Shown: piece after piece, positions 21,586 through 33,329 of the stretch
Position numbering within the stretch: the stretch's first letter is position 1
Layout of the letters: each line of letters starts with the position of its first letter
Origin: Antedon mediterranea
Taxonomy: Eukaryota; Echinodermata; Crinoidea; Comatulida; Antedonidae
Direction of reading: 5' to 3'
Assembly (NCBI RefSeq): GCF_964355755.1
Contig: NC_092671.1
Coordinates: 12,051,001-12,115,000 of the forward strand
Length of the DNA: 64,000 nucleotides
Made by a program: the position numbers and the translations under genes
The notes under the pieces: generated by a model
What the model was told of the DNA's origin: nothing
The model's input: the letters and a program-made list of their open reading frames with translations, nothing else
Databases searched by the model: none

Positions 21586-21595
21586 TCTGACACCA
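21581..21595 (-). other. Gypsy primer-binding site
   Basis: The minus strand reads TGGTGTCAGAATGGG immediately after the LTR CA end. TGG plus a GTGTCAGAA core is the form expected for a tRNA 3'-end complement used to prime minus-strand DNA synthesis. The gag ATG lies inside it. Confidence 0.65.
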
Positions 21596-21776
21596 TGTAA
21601 ACTATTGTAGAAATAAGACGAGTAGACCAAATGATGCTTTAATACTAATCAGTTTATTATTTTAACTCTTACGATCATGTGCGTGTCGAGGTAACGTATG
21701 ACGGCATGTCGTGACCCGTATGATAAACAACTTTAATAAACAATGAAAATGACTTTAAGAACATCGATGTTCTACA
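21596..21776 (-). repeat. Gypsy 5' LTR (about 181 bp)
   Basis: On the plus strand it starts TGTAAACTATTGTAG and ends near GATGTTCTACA, giving the expected 5'-TG...CA-3' ends. On the minus strand it contains AATAAA (near 21652) that could serve polyadenylation. It directly abuts the primer-binding site. Its outer edge lies within a copy of the peptide-gene intron (ACAACGACAACTTACCGACC), so the element inserted into the peptide cluster. The outer boundary is uncertain by a few bases. Confidence 0.6.
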
Positions 21777-22020
21777 ACAACGACAACTTACCGACCGAAT
21801 ACAAAATATCAAAACCCGTTTGTCTTTATTTCTCTATTATTGCAGACTATTCGTGTGTTACAATTGTAATTACAATGCATCATTGTAAAACGTCGCATTG
21901 TTCGAGATATACCACTACATTAACGTTTCAATATGTCCCATTGAAAAATAAGTTATTTCTCCATTCCAACATGATTTTGATCAGAAGAAAAGTTAGAGTA
22001 GGTCTAAATGATTATTAAGT
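21777..22020 (-). pseudogene. M0: fragment of a peptide gene (exon 2 deleted)
   Basis: The segment starts with the donor context GGTCG/GTAAGTTGTCG (complement of 21777-21800) seen after exon 2 of gene M2, then jumps directly into sequence homologous to intron 1 of M2 and M4 (compare 34440-34600 and 40120-40320). The cysteine exon itself is gone. It is a relic of a further family member, also cut by the Gypsy LTR on its other side. Confidence 0.55.
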
Positions 22021-22153
22021 TCAGTTTTTCGACCGTAAAAAATTACATCCAGCAACCATTTTACTAAATATGCGCAACAACTATTATCTGCAGGCTTGTT
22101 TGGTACTGACTGTATGGCCTAAATTGATCATTATTATAACAATTAATTATGAA

Positions 22154-22672
22154 CTAACTGTCAGTTATTTTTTCTTCTTCCGCCCTACGTATTGGCTCAG
22201 GTTCTTGTTCTACGATTAACTAAAACATGAAATCAAAATCAATGAATTATCGTAAGTGTGGGACAACTTTGTCCTCTATTATTAGTGACAACAATAACTT
22301 ATCGACCGGAATACGAATACATTTAGCCTTTTTACCATAGGGATAACATTTTTCATTTTCTTGACATGAATTTGAATCAGCACATGGATTAAAAAAGATA
22401 AAATCAGCAATAATAAAGCATAATTTTGAAATATCAAAGCCCGTGTGTATTTCTCTGTTACTCATGCAGACTAATCGTGGGTTACGACAACATTATAGAT
22501 ATACGACTACATTAACGTTTCGTTATGTTACGGTACTCCTTGGATGGTCACTCCAACAGAGTTTTGAAAGAAAAGTTAGAGTAACATAGGTATCGGCCTT
22601 TCACTAACCTGCGCTAGACAACTCGACGGTTACACTAAAATACATGAATAGAATAATTGACAATCGAATCAT
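22154..22672 (-). pseudogene. M1: secreted cysteine-rich peptide gene, exon-2 splice sites lost
   Basis: Exon 1 (22609-22672) encodes a signal peptide starting MIRLSIILFMYFSV and ending ELSSA, with a phase-1 GTTAGT donor. The exon-2 body (about 22305-22395) encodes PCADSNSCQENEKCYPYGKK and KCIRIPV, cysteine spacing x5, x5, x8. Compared with M2 about 11 bases including the acceptor AG are missing, and the donor reads ATAAGT instead of GTAAGT. Exon 3 (22154-22209) is intact: EQEPEPIRRAEEEKITDS-stop. Since all junctions are phase 1, skipping exon 2 would still give an in-frame signal plus acidic tail. Secreted location is inferred from the signal peptide; function is unknown. Confidence 0.65.
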
Positions 22673-22699
22673 CTTGCAGAAAGAAATCTAACACTAATA

Positions 22700-23049
22700 A
22701 TGAGACAAAACAAAATGTAACTGTTCAAAATAATGCTCACAAAAGTAATACCAAAATGGTGTTCTTTTGAAAACAATATATTTATAATTGTTTAAAAATA
22801 ACTAAATATAATGAAGATCTCAACCGATTCTCTGTGCTGTGTCTAGATTTGCCTATTATAGGAACATTTTGTAATATCATACTGCGTTTCACATGTTTCT
22901 CCCTCCTAGTAACCTTACAAGATACAGGCACAACATGCAAAACAAATGAGATGAAGTATTATCAAATATTCCCAATAGGGCAAATATTGATAGATTTTAG
23001 GAATTATTGATTACCTGAGAGAAGCTGTACCGTTACGTACGTAATCTCA
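22700..23049. other. Upstream flank shared with M4
   Basis: Non-coding. It is a diverged copy of 40630-40900 (shared AATATAATGAAGATCTCAAC and CGATTCTCTGT segments), so the 5' flank was duplicated with the peptide gene. It may hold the promoter of M1, but no element can be named. Confidence 0.5.
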
Positions 23050-23107
23050 AAACATATGTTTTATTGTCCCATTTATCAAATTAGAAACAATCCCAAGTGA
23101 GTGGAAT

Positions 23108-24304
23108 ATGAGTATCGTTGTACCAATATTTAAAAAAGGAGATCGTAAAGACCTAAATAATTATAGAGGCATCTCATTAACATCTTGTGTTTCCAAAATA
23201 TTTAACAGAATAATCTCAATGTATATATCTTGTTTTGTTGAAAAAGAAAATGTACTTTCGGAAGTCCAGGGAGGCTTTAGAGCCTATCACCGTTGTGAAG
23301 ATCACATCTTTACATTGAAAAGCATTTTATCTTGTCGTTCAATTGAAGGTAAAACTACACATCTAGCTTTCCTGGACTTCCGAAAAGCATTTGATAGTGT
23401 ATGGCGTGATGGTCTCCTAAAATGTGCCTGGGATACGGGAGTTAGAGGGAAAATTTGGAAAATAATAAGCTCTGCACTATATGACAATGTTAAAGCAAAA
23501 GCAAAAGTGGGGGAAAGCATGACTAATGAGTTTAATATCCACAAAGGAGTAAAACAAGGGTGTGTACTCTCACCAATTTTATTTTCTATATTTATTAATG
23601 AATTTGTTAAACTTCTTCGTGAAAGCAATTTCGGGGTAAGAATGAAAGGTGTCTGGATGGGAGGGCTCTTCTGGGCTGATGATGTTATATTGATTGCTAA
23701 TAATGAAAGGGAAATGACTGAAATGTTAGAAATTGCCAATATATTCGCCAAAGAATGGAAACTTGGTTTTAATCATGAAAAAAAATCAAATGTCATGGTT
23801 GTTGGAAAACGCATAAACAAAGATAAAGAGTGGAAATTAGGTGAAAAATCGATAAAAGAAGTAAATAGTTATAAATATTTAGGGGTCAATATTTCCTCAA
23901 ACATGAGTGAACATTCACATTATGAACATGTTATCCAAAAGGGCAACCGGCTTATAGCTTATATCAAAGGTATCATAGCTAACCTTGATGACTTTAACCG
24001 GGTGTACTTTGGAAAGATACTGTGGAAAACCATTGCAATTCCTTCAATAAATTATGCTTGTAGCATTTGGTATAATAAATCCAAGAAGGATAACGAAGAC
24101 CTAGAGAAAGTGCAATTGCAAATGGCCCGCTTTCTTCTCAAAGCTCCACGGTATACTCCAAAAGAGGCACTTTATGGTGACCTCCTTGGGTGGGTTCCAT
24201 TATCCAAGTTACACAAACTGTCCAGAGTTAAATTATTTAATCTTTTATATCTATGGATGACCACAGGTGGCCTAATATTGTACTTAATTCTATGCTACAA
24301 TTGA
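23108..24304 (+). CDS. LINE reverse transcriptase (truncated)
   Basis: RT of a truncated LINE. Motifs: MSIVVPIFKKGDRKDLNNYR, EVQGGFRAYHRCEDHIF, motif A LAFLDFRKAFDSVWRDGL, motif B KGVKQGCVLSPILFSIFINE, motif C LFWADDVILIAN. The catalytic box is WADD in place of the usual Y/FADD; both aspartates are kept. The RT thumb follows with SYKYLGVNISSNMSEH and the 'SINYACSIWY' block. The endonuclease domain is missing. The Met at 23108 is internal, since the frame is open further upstream. Confidence 0.85.
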   Translation: MSIVVPIFKKGDRKDLNNYRGISLTSCVSKIFNRIISMYISCFVEKENVLSEVQGGFRAYHRCEDHIFTLKSILSCRSIEGKTTHLAFLDFRKAFDSVWRDGLLKCAWDTGVRGKIWKIISSALYDNVKAKAKVGESMTNEFNIHKGVKQGCVLSPILFSIFINEFVKLLRESNFGVRMKGVWMGGLFWADDVILIANNEREMTEMLEIANIFAKEWKLGFNHEKKSNVMVVGKRINKDKEWKLGEKSIKEVNSYKYLGVNISSNMSEHSHYEHVIQKGNRLIAYIKGIIANLDDFNRVYFGKILWKTIAIPSINYACSIWYNKSKKDNEDLEKVQLQMARFLLKAPRYTPKEALYGDLLGWVPLSKLHKLSRVKLFNLLYLWMTTGGLILYLILCYN

Positions 24305-24939
24305 AATGTGACTTTGATCGTTTAAAATATAAATTTCTTAGTAGTTGTGTTGACATATTTGAAAAATGCACAGATATAGGCTTTTACAACAATGTTTTTG
24401 ATAATGATAGTTTAACTCTTGTTCCTTTCTCAGTCAGCAATGTCAAGCGATGTTTGTCAGAATCAAATAAATCAGAGTGGTCAAATAATATAATGCAAAA
24501 AACCTCAATAAATTTATACTCAAAATTGAAACCTTTCCCTAATTTAGAAAAATATTTACTTGATAAAACACATTTTTATGAGACAAGTCTGAAATTTAAA
24601 TTAAGATCTAACACTCTACCTTTAGATTGTAAAACTTATAAATGGTCCAATGATGTGTCCGGTCTTTGTACTTTATGTGGGAATGGTGAAATTGAAGACA
24701 TTAAACATTTTTTATTAAACTGTAAAGCATTTGATAATATTAGGATGAAAGAATTATCCAATCTACAAAATAATCTTGTACTCTGTAATGATTATGACAC
24801 ATGGAATCGTTACACAACAGCAAGTGCTGATGATAAATTACAGTATATTTTAGATGGAGATTCTACCGCGATTTGTAAAGAATCTGAGACCTTTTTTGAT
24901 TTGTTTTGTAAACACTTGTGTTTGCAACCCCTTGGATAA
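24253..24939 (+). pseudogene. LINE ORF2 C-terminus with zinc knuckle
   Basis: Continues the RT protein after a frameshift in about 24250-24300. It holds KPFPNLEKYLLDKTHF, KLRSNTLPLDCKTYKW and the knuckle CTLCGNGEIEDIKHFLLNC (C-x2-C-x8-H-x4-C), ending LFCKHLCLQPLG-stop. The knuckle type is common at the ends of invertebrate LINE ORF2 proteins. Confidence 0.8.
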
Positions 24940-24985
24940 AATAATATATTTATATAATGGAGAAAGTTAGATATTATAATATTTC

Positions 24986-26114
24986 TTTTTGATCATACAA
25001 TGATAATTTTTAAATTACTTCTTAAGAAGTCATACTACTGATTCAAAATAGTGACTTACACCCTGTGGTCAAGGCTTTCTTTGCTCTTATGCTTATTTCC
25101 TCCAACATACAGAGTACATAGGACTTTTTTTATTCATAATTGTTGAATTGTTTCCCAATACATAGTACCTATTGGTATTATATCTAAAAATACAAAGGCG
25201 GCTAACACAGATAGTTCCATATATACAGTACTCTTTTATAAATAAATGTATCTCTCCAAACTACTCCCAACTACCTAATCTAATAATAGTACTATTAGCA
25301 TACTACTATACACTTTGTAGACAAGAAATAAGTTGTATACACTAGAGGACTTATGGTAGTACAGACGATCGCTCTCTCACTGGCCCGGTCAACATAATCT
25401 ATACCTAGATTATTACAGTAATTAAAGTACATTATTACAGGGTTTTTTTTTTTTTTGCAGAAATCAAAGTTATGTGTATAGAAAGCAGTACTCGTATTAA
25501 AAACTAAGCAGGTTGCAGGTCTTGAACGCAAACTGGCAGGATATTTTTAATATTTTTTGTTGTTGAAATGATGGAATCCTAACTTCAATTTCCACGAACC
25601 CTTTTATTTAAATTTATTTGAATAGACCTCCATGTAAACTCATTAAAGGCTACATGATTGTTTTATATTTTAATATGTGATAGTAGAAAATCATTGTGTA
25701 TAATGAGGACTATGAATCTGATATTTACTTGCATTCTCATCTTTTTAAATTATTATTTATAATGCCGGTAATGAGTTTAAAATTTAATTATATTGACTAT
25801 TTTTGATAATCATCATGTCCTTATGAATTCATTTATATTTCTTTTGTGTAATATAGTTCATATATTATGTATTAAGTAAATTGGTAAGGCCCTATACTGT
25901 TACTATTTAAGGAAAGTTTATATACACTATTATTTTATGCCTACCAATATTAGTATTAATTGTTTATGTAAATATTTTGTCTAATTGCCTTGATTTTTTG
26001 TATAGGCCAATGGAATCAATGTTTTTCTCAAAGCAAATTAGCCTAATAATGCCACATTTAGACACATGATTCATTGATTTCTGATATTCTGTACTTGTGT
26101 ATGCATTACTAAAA
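24986..26114. other. AT-rich region without gene
   Basis: No exon, RNA gene or clear repeat seen beyond short A/T runs. The minus-strand frame at 25295-25531 has no recognisable similarity. Confidence 0.5.
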
Positions 26115-26151
26115 CTAGATGGTACGCTCGCTTTGCTCGCGTACCATCTAG
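26115..26151. repeat. Palindromic hairpin, GCTCGCTTTGCTCGC core
   Basis: A perfect 13-bp stem CTAGATGGTACGC / GCGTACCATCTAG encloses TCGCTTTGCTC. The same hairpin plus the following ~40 bases recur at 29701, and a related one at 56106. It marks a dispersed element rather than a terminator. Confidence 0.75.
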
Positions 26152-26379
26152 GTCGTGCCCACAGATGGTTCTCGAATACACAGTAATTTCAGGGTAAAAA
26201 ATCTGGCGATTTCAAATGCACGTACCGCAGGACTATAATACATTGTCGTTTACAGAAACAAATAAGTAGACACGATAATTTATGTAGTCAACTAAAATTA
26301 CCACTCTGGGAATTACTTCCGAAAGAGAAACTTACCACAAAATTAGTCCAAATTGTTTATTCATTTAAAGAAACCCAAT

Positions 26380-28235
26380 TATGGTTGAGGGATGGGAAAG
26401 AGGATAGGTACAAAGAAGAACAATTTTTAAATATATTCTTTATCCACGTCAGTAACGAAATATTGTTTTCATTTTTCATAGGCCTATAAATAATATACCA
26501 CCACTAACGGTGACTAAATATAGTAAAACATTTGCGATTTAATACTTTGTTAAAACTGTCACTGTCATAGTCGATTGAAATAGTAAAGTACATGTAACGA
26601 TACACCACTACGACGTTTATATTTTTTGTAATTATTAATTAATGCAAACGTTGAGAAGCAACTGTCAGTAATAAAGTTTATTTGTATATTACGTGTGTAT
26701 ATATCTAACAGTAGAGCCTACCCATAATCACAGTAATAAAGTTTATTTGTATATATTTTTTTACATCTAACAGTATTCACAGTAAGAAATGTTTGTATAT
26801 ATTTTTTTACATCTAACAGTATTCACAGTAAGAAATGTTCGATTCAAATGACGACCAAAAATGGTTAATAGGTATTTGCAGTACTGTATTGTCAAAGTAT
26901 TGCAAGTTTATTCTCCAAGGGCTCATAAATTTACCTACTTGTGTTAAACCAAACTGGCAGACTGAGAGATTGGAATGTTCCATTCATCGCAAATCAATAC
27001 ATTTGTATAAACGTATATTAAATCTATCAAAATAGTATTTTTTTAAAGAAAATCGGCCTGTCTTCAACATTATGATGCTGTACTCGGGCTGTTCAACCGG
27101 TTTTCAGCCATTAAAAACAATTATCGTAGGAGGAGATAGGAAAATGCGAAGCATCCTCGTATTATTGTCTGCGGGTATTTTTCAAGATGGACATACATTA
27201 GACAGTGACGTGTATACACGATCGGAAAACACCCCTATTTGGGGCAAATCGTTGAACCTAAATTCGTTTTAATCGTCAATAACTAATTATCGAACTCAAT
27301 TTAATTAGTAAACACGGTTACATCAGGTGGTTAAAATCAGTACCGAAAGTACGAACCAACTTTATATACCATCGAGTAAACATTCTAGAAATTACGCGCG
27401 ATTTACCGAATTTTGCCCTTACGTAAATTTATATATAGATGCAAACGTTGAGAAGCAACTGTCAGTAATAAAGTTTATTTGTATATTACGTGTTTATATA
27501 TCTAACAGTAGAGCCTACCCATAATCACAGTAATAAAGTTTATTTGTAAATATTTTTTTACATCTAACAGTATTCACAGTAAGAAATGTTTGTATATATT
27601 TTTTTACATCTAACAGTATTCACAGTAAGAAATGTTCGATTCAAATGACGACCAAAAATGGTTAATAAGTATTTGCAGTACTGTATTGTCAAAGTATTGC
27701 AAGTTTATTCTCCAAGGGCTCATAAATTTACCTACTTGTGTTAAACCAAACTGGCAGACTGAGAGATTGGAATGTTCCATTCATCGCAAATCAATACATT
27801 TGTAAAAACGTAAATTAAATTTATCAAAATAGTATTTTTTAAAGAAAATCGGCCTGTCTTCAACATTATGATGCTGTACTCGAGCAGTTCAACCGGTTTT
27901 CAGCTATTAAAAACAATTATCGTAGGAGGAGATAGGAAAATGCGAAGCGTCCTCGTATTATTGTGTGCGGGTATTTTTCAAGTTGGACATCCATTAAACA
28001 GTGTATACCACGATCGGAAAACACCCCTATTTGGGGCAAATCGTTGAACCTAAATTCGTTTTAATCGTCAATAACTAATTATCTAACTCAATTTAATTAG
28101 TAAACAGGGTTACATCAGGTGGTTAAAATCAGTACCGAAAGTATGAACCAACTTTATATACCATCGAGTAAAAATTCTAGAAGTAAGGCGCGATTTACCG
28201 AATTTTGCCCTTACGTAAATTTATATATAGATAGT
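26380..28235. repeat. Two tandem copies of an 0.8-kb repeat
   Basis: Copy A (26380-27438) and copy B (27438-28233) share GCAAACGTTGAGAAGCAACT near the start, then CAGTATTCACAGTAAGAAAT, TAGGAGGAGATAGGAAAATG and the end CCCTTACGTAAATTTATATA. The repeat is found again at 30780-32268. Short frames beginning MRS[IV]LVLL occur after the GGAGGAGATAGGAAA segment in both, but they diverge by frameshifts between copies, so coding is not supported. Confidence 0.85.
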
Positions 28236-29159
28236 AGTTAATATATTCCATTTATAATGTATGTATAAACATATATTCATATTTTTTTTAACATTTTTAA
28301 AGTAAAAAATTATTACAATACCTATCAACCTTTCTGATATTGTTACTATTATATAATATTCTTTGAGGCAGCAATAAAAAAAAAATTAGAACAATTAATT
28401 TGAGTTATACTGTACTATGTTAGTTCAGGAGATGAAGTGTGTGTGGGCAGAAACTAGTGTGTTGGAGGTTGGTGGTGTGAGGTGTATAGTTGTCACTTTA
28501 AGACCTAAATTAGATGTTTTCTGAAGAAAAGAAGTAAGCGCGTACGCTTTCAAACAACTCCAAGAAGATTCACACAAAATAAACTACTTTCCAATAAAGT
28601 AGTATAACAGTGTATATTACAGTACATTGAATAAACTCGAGCGGAATAATAACGCACATAAAAAAACATTCATTTTCTTTTTGAAAAGTGCCCTCTCTAG
28701 TTTTCTATTAATTTATTAATAATTATTATTAATTAATGAGTAATATGAACATATTTTTAAATGCTGGAAGCTGGTTCTACTCATAACAAAGTTTCATATC
28801 TCCAAATTTCATCAACGTATTCAAAGCACTTCAATATTAAATATCACATTTAACATAAAAATTCGGGTTTTGGATAGAATTTTGCTTAAAAACATATACA
28901 AAAAAACATCGATAAAAAATACTTTTCGTATTCAAAAACATTTGATACTTGGTATAAATGTTCACTATAGGTTGCTCTATTCACAGAAAAAAATTGCATT
29001 CATGAACGTTTTTTGTTGGTTGTTTTTTCAAAATAGTTATTAGCTTGAAAAAAATGAGTTGGAATTGTATGGTCTTTCATAAGTGTACATTTTGTAAAAA
29101 CGTAAATTTAAAAAATCAGTGATATGGCTTGATAGTTATTTTTTGTTTGCAATATGGAT
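28236..29159. other. Non-coding AT-rich region
   Basis: No coding frame, RNA or repeated unit that I can recognise. Confidence 0.45.
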
Positions 29160-29400
29160 GGAGCAACCTATTTTATATTATAATATCTAACTTTCTCCTT
29201 ATATAAATATATTATTTTATCCAAGTGTTCACATGTCTTGTTAAGTATTGCACCTTTGTCCTGTCTTTATGTTTTCTGTAATGTCACTGCACTAACGGGT
29301 GACCACCGGTAAACGAGCTTCGCTCTTACGGTTATCCATCCATATAAGTTGTTCATCTCTTATGTTCAGAAATTGAAATGGTAAATAAACTGAAACTGAA
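29160..29400 (-). repeat. LINE 3'-UTR fragments
   Basis: 29160-29240 is an inverted copy of the 3' UTR of the plus-strand LINE (24925-24985): both have GGATAAAATAATATATTTAT and AGAAAGTTAGATATTATAAT. 29290-29400 on the minus strand reads CAGTTTCAGTTTCAGTTTAT, then a CGAAGCTCG hairpin core, and looks like another LINE or SINE 3' end with a TTTCAG tandem tail. Confidence 0.6.
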
Positions 29401-29700
29401 ACTGTGCTTATGTGATACAGGTTGACGAGCCAGGAATGATGGTAGTGCCAGTATACCGTGTAGTTTAGCCTCAAGGCAATACCATGTAGCTGGAGTAGCT
29501 TGGACAAATACAGTAGAGATTTATGAGACTTGGTGTGTGATGATTCAGTATGATAAATTTGTGCTGTGAAAGACAAAATTGTAGAATTAGGAAGAAAATA
29601 TTGTAAAATAATATAACAAGGAAATTATACTATAGTATAATTAAGGGGTAACCGTATAATACATAATTAATAGTAATAAAGGCAATGGCAATTACTTATA

Positions 29701-29737
29701 CTAGATAGCACGCTCGCTTCGCTCGCGTACCATCTAG
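29701..29737. repeat. Palindromic hairpin, second copy
   Basis: Homologous to 26115-26151, with GCTCGCTTCGCTCGC in the middle and slightly mismatched arms. The 27 bases after it (CACAGATGGTTCTCGAATAC) are shared with the first copy. Confidence 0.7.
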
Positions 29738-30779
29738 GGGTGCTCACAGATGGTTCTCGAATACAGTAGAATCCACGGACGGGGACTTTTTTGGGACACT
29801 AAACAAAAACGGAAGTGTCCCCCTAATTGGGGTATTCAGAAATAGAGACAACAAAACCAATACTGGATTCTGGACAATTAATTTATGTGGATTAAAGAAA
29901 TTAGGGAGAAATGGAAATGTATGTACGGGAATTGGGCGGCACGTGGTGGTGGTGATGGAACCGCAGTAATAAAGTTGATTGTATTTATATATAATAAGAA
30001 CCAAACTAAATAAATAGACCTAGACATTCTGCGAAATGGAAATCGGAAATTCAAGCTCCTATTCAGTGAAAAATTAAACTGTAGTCTACCTATATATTTA
30101 GGGCAAATCATCGGTTGTGGTGTTGAAATTCCTGTAAACATTTGTGTGAACCAAACTGGGTCGAATTTCTGTCATGAGTACTGATTTGTTGGCCTGTGAT
30201 TTATGACGCCTAAGGGATCTATCTAGACTTATTTTTTAGAATAATGTACGTACCTGTCAGATACAATTGTCTTGTGTCGTATAATAAATAAGTACTGTAA
30301 TAGTTACTGAAGTTACTATTACAATCTCGTCAATGAAAACACGAAAATGTATATGCACTTACTTATGAAAACGTATACAGTATTATACTCAGTTATTGAA
30401 ACAGTAGGTTTAAAAAAGTTTCGTTTGTCTGTAAAATGATGTAATCAAGCTGTTTACATGAGTTTTAATTTATAAGCACATCAATAATAAAATAGTTTAT
30501 CTATCCTGTAATTGGCGAGATTATGGTCGCTGTTGAATGAAATAAAGCCAATCGGTATCATATTTGTACAGAAACGTTTTCGCGGCCGAAGGGTGTAACC
30601 TAAATTCGTTGTATTATCGTCAAGAACTAACTGTAACTAAACTTACATAGAAAGTAGGGTATCATAAATTTGGCCTTAGCACTCGGGGGAGTGGCTAAGA
30701 TGAAGTCCGTGGGACTACTAAATATAAATTGTAATGAACCTCGAGGGAAATAAATAGGAATATTTCATGTTTCATTATC
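29738..30779. other. Non-coding region
   Basis: No supportable gene. 29765-29830 has alternating GGGGAC / GTCCCC segments that look like the end of an old DNA transposon. The rest is featureless. Confidence 0.4.
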
Positions 30780-32268
30780 AATGTATAATAAATGGAAACT
30801 GTTTACCGATTCAAATAATAGAAATTGGTTTTTAACATTTTCCGAACCTATTGCAAGTTTATTCTCAAAGGGCCCATATATTTACCTACCGTATGTGTTA
30901 AACCAAGGGCTCATAAATTTACCTACAGTACTTGTGTTAAACCAAACTCTGGCAGACTGAGAGATTGGGATGTTCCATTCATCGCAAATCAATACATTTG
31001 TATAATCGTATATTAAATCTATCAAAATAGTATTTTTTAAAGAAAATCGGCCTGTCTTCAACATTATGATGGTGTACTCTAGCAATCTATCAAAATAGTA
31101 TTTTTTAAAGAAAATCGGCCTGTCTTCACTCTTCAACTTTATGATGGTGTACTCTAGCTGTTCAACCGGTTTTCAGCTATTAAAAACAATTATCGTAGGA
31201 GGAGATAGGAAAATGCGAAGCCTCCTCGCTATGTAACATTAGGGTTGAGGGATGGGAAAGCGGATAGGTACAAAGAGGAACAATTTTAAAATATATTCTT
31301 TATCCACTGAGTAACGAAATATTTTGTTCATGTTTTATAGGCCTATAAATAATATACCTCTAAATACAGTAGGCCTAAAACATTTGCGATTTAATACTTT
31401 GTTAAAACTGTCACTGTCATAATCGATTAAAATATTAAAGTACATGTCACGATACACCACTACGACGTTTATATTTTTGGTAATTATTAATTAATACAAA
31501 CGTTGAGAAGGAACTGTCAGTATAAAGTTTATTTGTATATCTAACAGTAGAGCCTATCCACAGTCTCAGTAATAAAGTTTATTTGTATATATTTTTATAT
31601 TACATCTAACAGTACGAACATTCACAGTAAGAAAGGTTCGATTCAAATGAAAAATAGTTAATAGGTATTTACAGTATTGTCAAAGTATTGCAAGTTTATT
31701 CTCAAAGGGCCCATATATTTACCTACTTATGTTTTAAACCAAGGGCTCATAAATTTACCTACAGTACTTGTGTTAAACCAAACTCTGGCAGACTGAGAGA
31801 TTGGGATGTTCCATTCATCGCAAATCAATACATTTGTATAATCGTATATTAAATCTATCAAAATAGTATTTTTTTAAGAAAATCGGCCTGTCTTCAACAT
31901 TATGATGGTATACTCTAGCTGTTCAACCGGTTTTCAGCTATTAAAAACAATTATCGTAGGAGGAGATAGAAAAATGCGAAGCCTCCTCGCATTTTTTTGG
32001 CGGGTATTTTTTAAGATGGACATCCATTAGACAGTGTATACCACGATCGGAAAACACCCCTATTTGGGGCAAATCGTTGAACCTAAATTCGTTTTAATCG
32101 TCAATAACTAATTATCTAACTCAATTTAATTAGTAAACAGGGTTACATCAGGCGGTTAAAATCAGTACCGAAAGTACGAACCAACTTTACATACCATCGA
32201 GTGAAAATTCTAGAAGTAAGGCGCGATTTACCGAATTTTGCCCTTACGTAAATTTATATATAGATTAT
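30780..32268. repeat. Third and fourth copies of the 0.8-kb repeat
   Basis: 30780-31236 is a partial copy with internal small duplications (GGGCTCATAAATTTACCTAC twice in related form; ATCTATCAAAATAGTATTTT twice). 31237-32268 is a full copy matching 26380-27438, including the 5' 250 bp that copy B lacks. They end at the same CTTACGTAAATTTATATATA sequence. Confidence 0.8.
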
Positions 32269-33329
32269 GTATACATTACAATATTACAAATAAATTCATA
32301 TATTATTTTATTATGATAAGGAAATCTGTTTTAGAATGAGAAAAAAGCCGTCCCAACCCAGATTTGAACCCAGCTATCAATAAAGCTATAAAACAAAATA
32401 GACCATATTGTAGCCGGACTGGGTAGCGTAGACTTACTTGAGGCCTAGGCATAGTACGATTAGCTAGAAGGATACAGGTCAACCCGTACCCATGCCATGC
32501 CAACACGCTCGTACCCAAATTTTGGTTTACATATATCCAACATTTTGGCTTACTCGTACCCATTATGGGCTGCTTAGTAGGAGTAGTAGTAGTAGTAGCC
32601 TAGCCTAAAGCAGCAGGCCCGGCCCTAGCCTACTACAACTTAAGTCTAGGCCTAGCCTAGTACTAGTAGGCCTCTAGCTAGGCCCTAGGCCTAGTAGTTA
32701 ACATCATACATACGCCCTAGAGCCTAGTAGTAGCTACCTACTACTCACTAGCTAGGCCTAGGTAGTAGCAGTAGTAGTTATTAGAGTAGTATTATTGTAT
32801 TGTAGTATTAGTTGTAGCTGTCCGGTGATCCTTGGTCACTTGTCTAGATCCCCTAGTGGGTCTAGGCTAGGCCTAGTACGTAGTTATTCTTCAACAGTCA
32901 CACAATTCAGATTCTGCCGGCCGCTGATTGCTAGTGAACAGGGGGAGGGAGAGAAAGAGTTAGAAGAACTGAAATAAGCCGTGACGTATAATAAACATCA
33001 TACAAAATAATAATATAACTAACGAATCCGTATAATATAATAATGTTGTATGTTATAAAGTAAAGTAAATGCGTTTAATATAATACAATTATATTATAAC
33101 ATAATGTATTTTATTAATAACATAATATTAAATGTTCATAATATAATGCTAAAACCAAATAATATAATACAAAAAGTCAATAATTTGTTACATTTTTCAC
33201 ATAATATATTAGAAATAGATATAATATAATGCTAAAACCAAGTAATATAATGCAAAACGTATAATTCATTACAATACAATATATAATATAATAAAAAAAT
33301 GATATAATAATATAATATTTTGAATACTT
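32269..33329. other. CTAGGCC-rich and ATA-rich low-complexity region
   Basis: 32575-32890 is dominated by TAG/CTAGGCCTAG words, the same short palindromic alphabet that is scattered through the window. 33000-33325 is AATATAAT-rich with a repeated ATAATATAATGCTAAAACCA unit (33138 and 33217). No gene seen. Confidence 0.6.

Larger units (their letters stand above)
18473..21776 (-). mobile_element. Ty3/Gypsy LTR retrotransposon, 3'-truncated, one LTR left
   Basis: On the minus strand in order: LTR (21596-21776), primer-binding site (21581-21595), gag with zinc knuckles (20631-21585), protease and reverse transcriptase (to 18926), RNase H, and the first part of integrase (18473-18883). The element stops within the beginning of the integrase catalytic core (LFEWNNKHYV), where the hairpin-bounded repeat starts; the integrase core and 3' LTR are missing. 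The order protease-RT-RNaseH-integrase identifies Ty3/Gypsy. At least four frameshifts make it dead. Confidence 0.9.
23050..24985 (+). mobile_element. Fourth LINE, 5'-truncated in the RT domain
   Basis: A plus-strand non-LTR element beginning in the RT region (frame open upstream of the Met at 23108: KLETIPSEWN) and ending after the C-terminal zinc knuckle, with an AT-rich 3' UTR (GATAAAATAATATATTTATA). One frameshift near 24255 separates two overlapping frames. An inverted copy of the 3' UTR lies at about 29160-29240, and a related C-terminal frame at 14265-14606. It inserted about 0.4 kb upstream of M1. Confidence 0.85.

Noticed and set aside
32340-32400. Minus-strand GGTTCAAATC as a tRNA B box.
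   Set aside because: No A box or foldable cloverleaf was found at the right distance.
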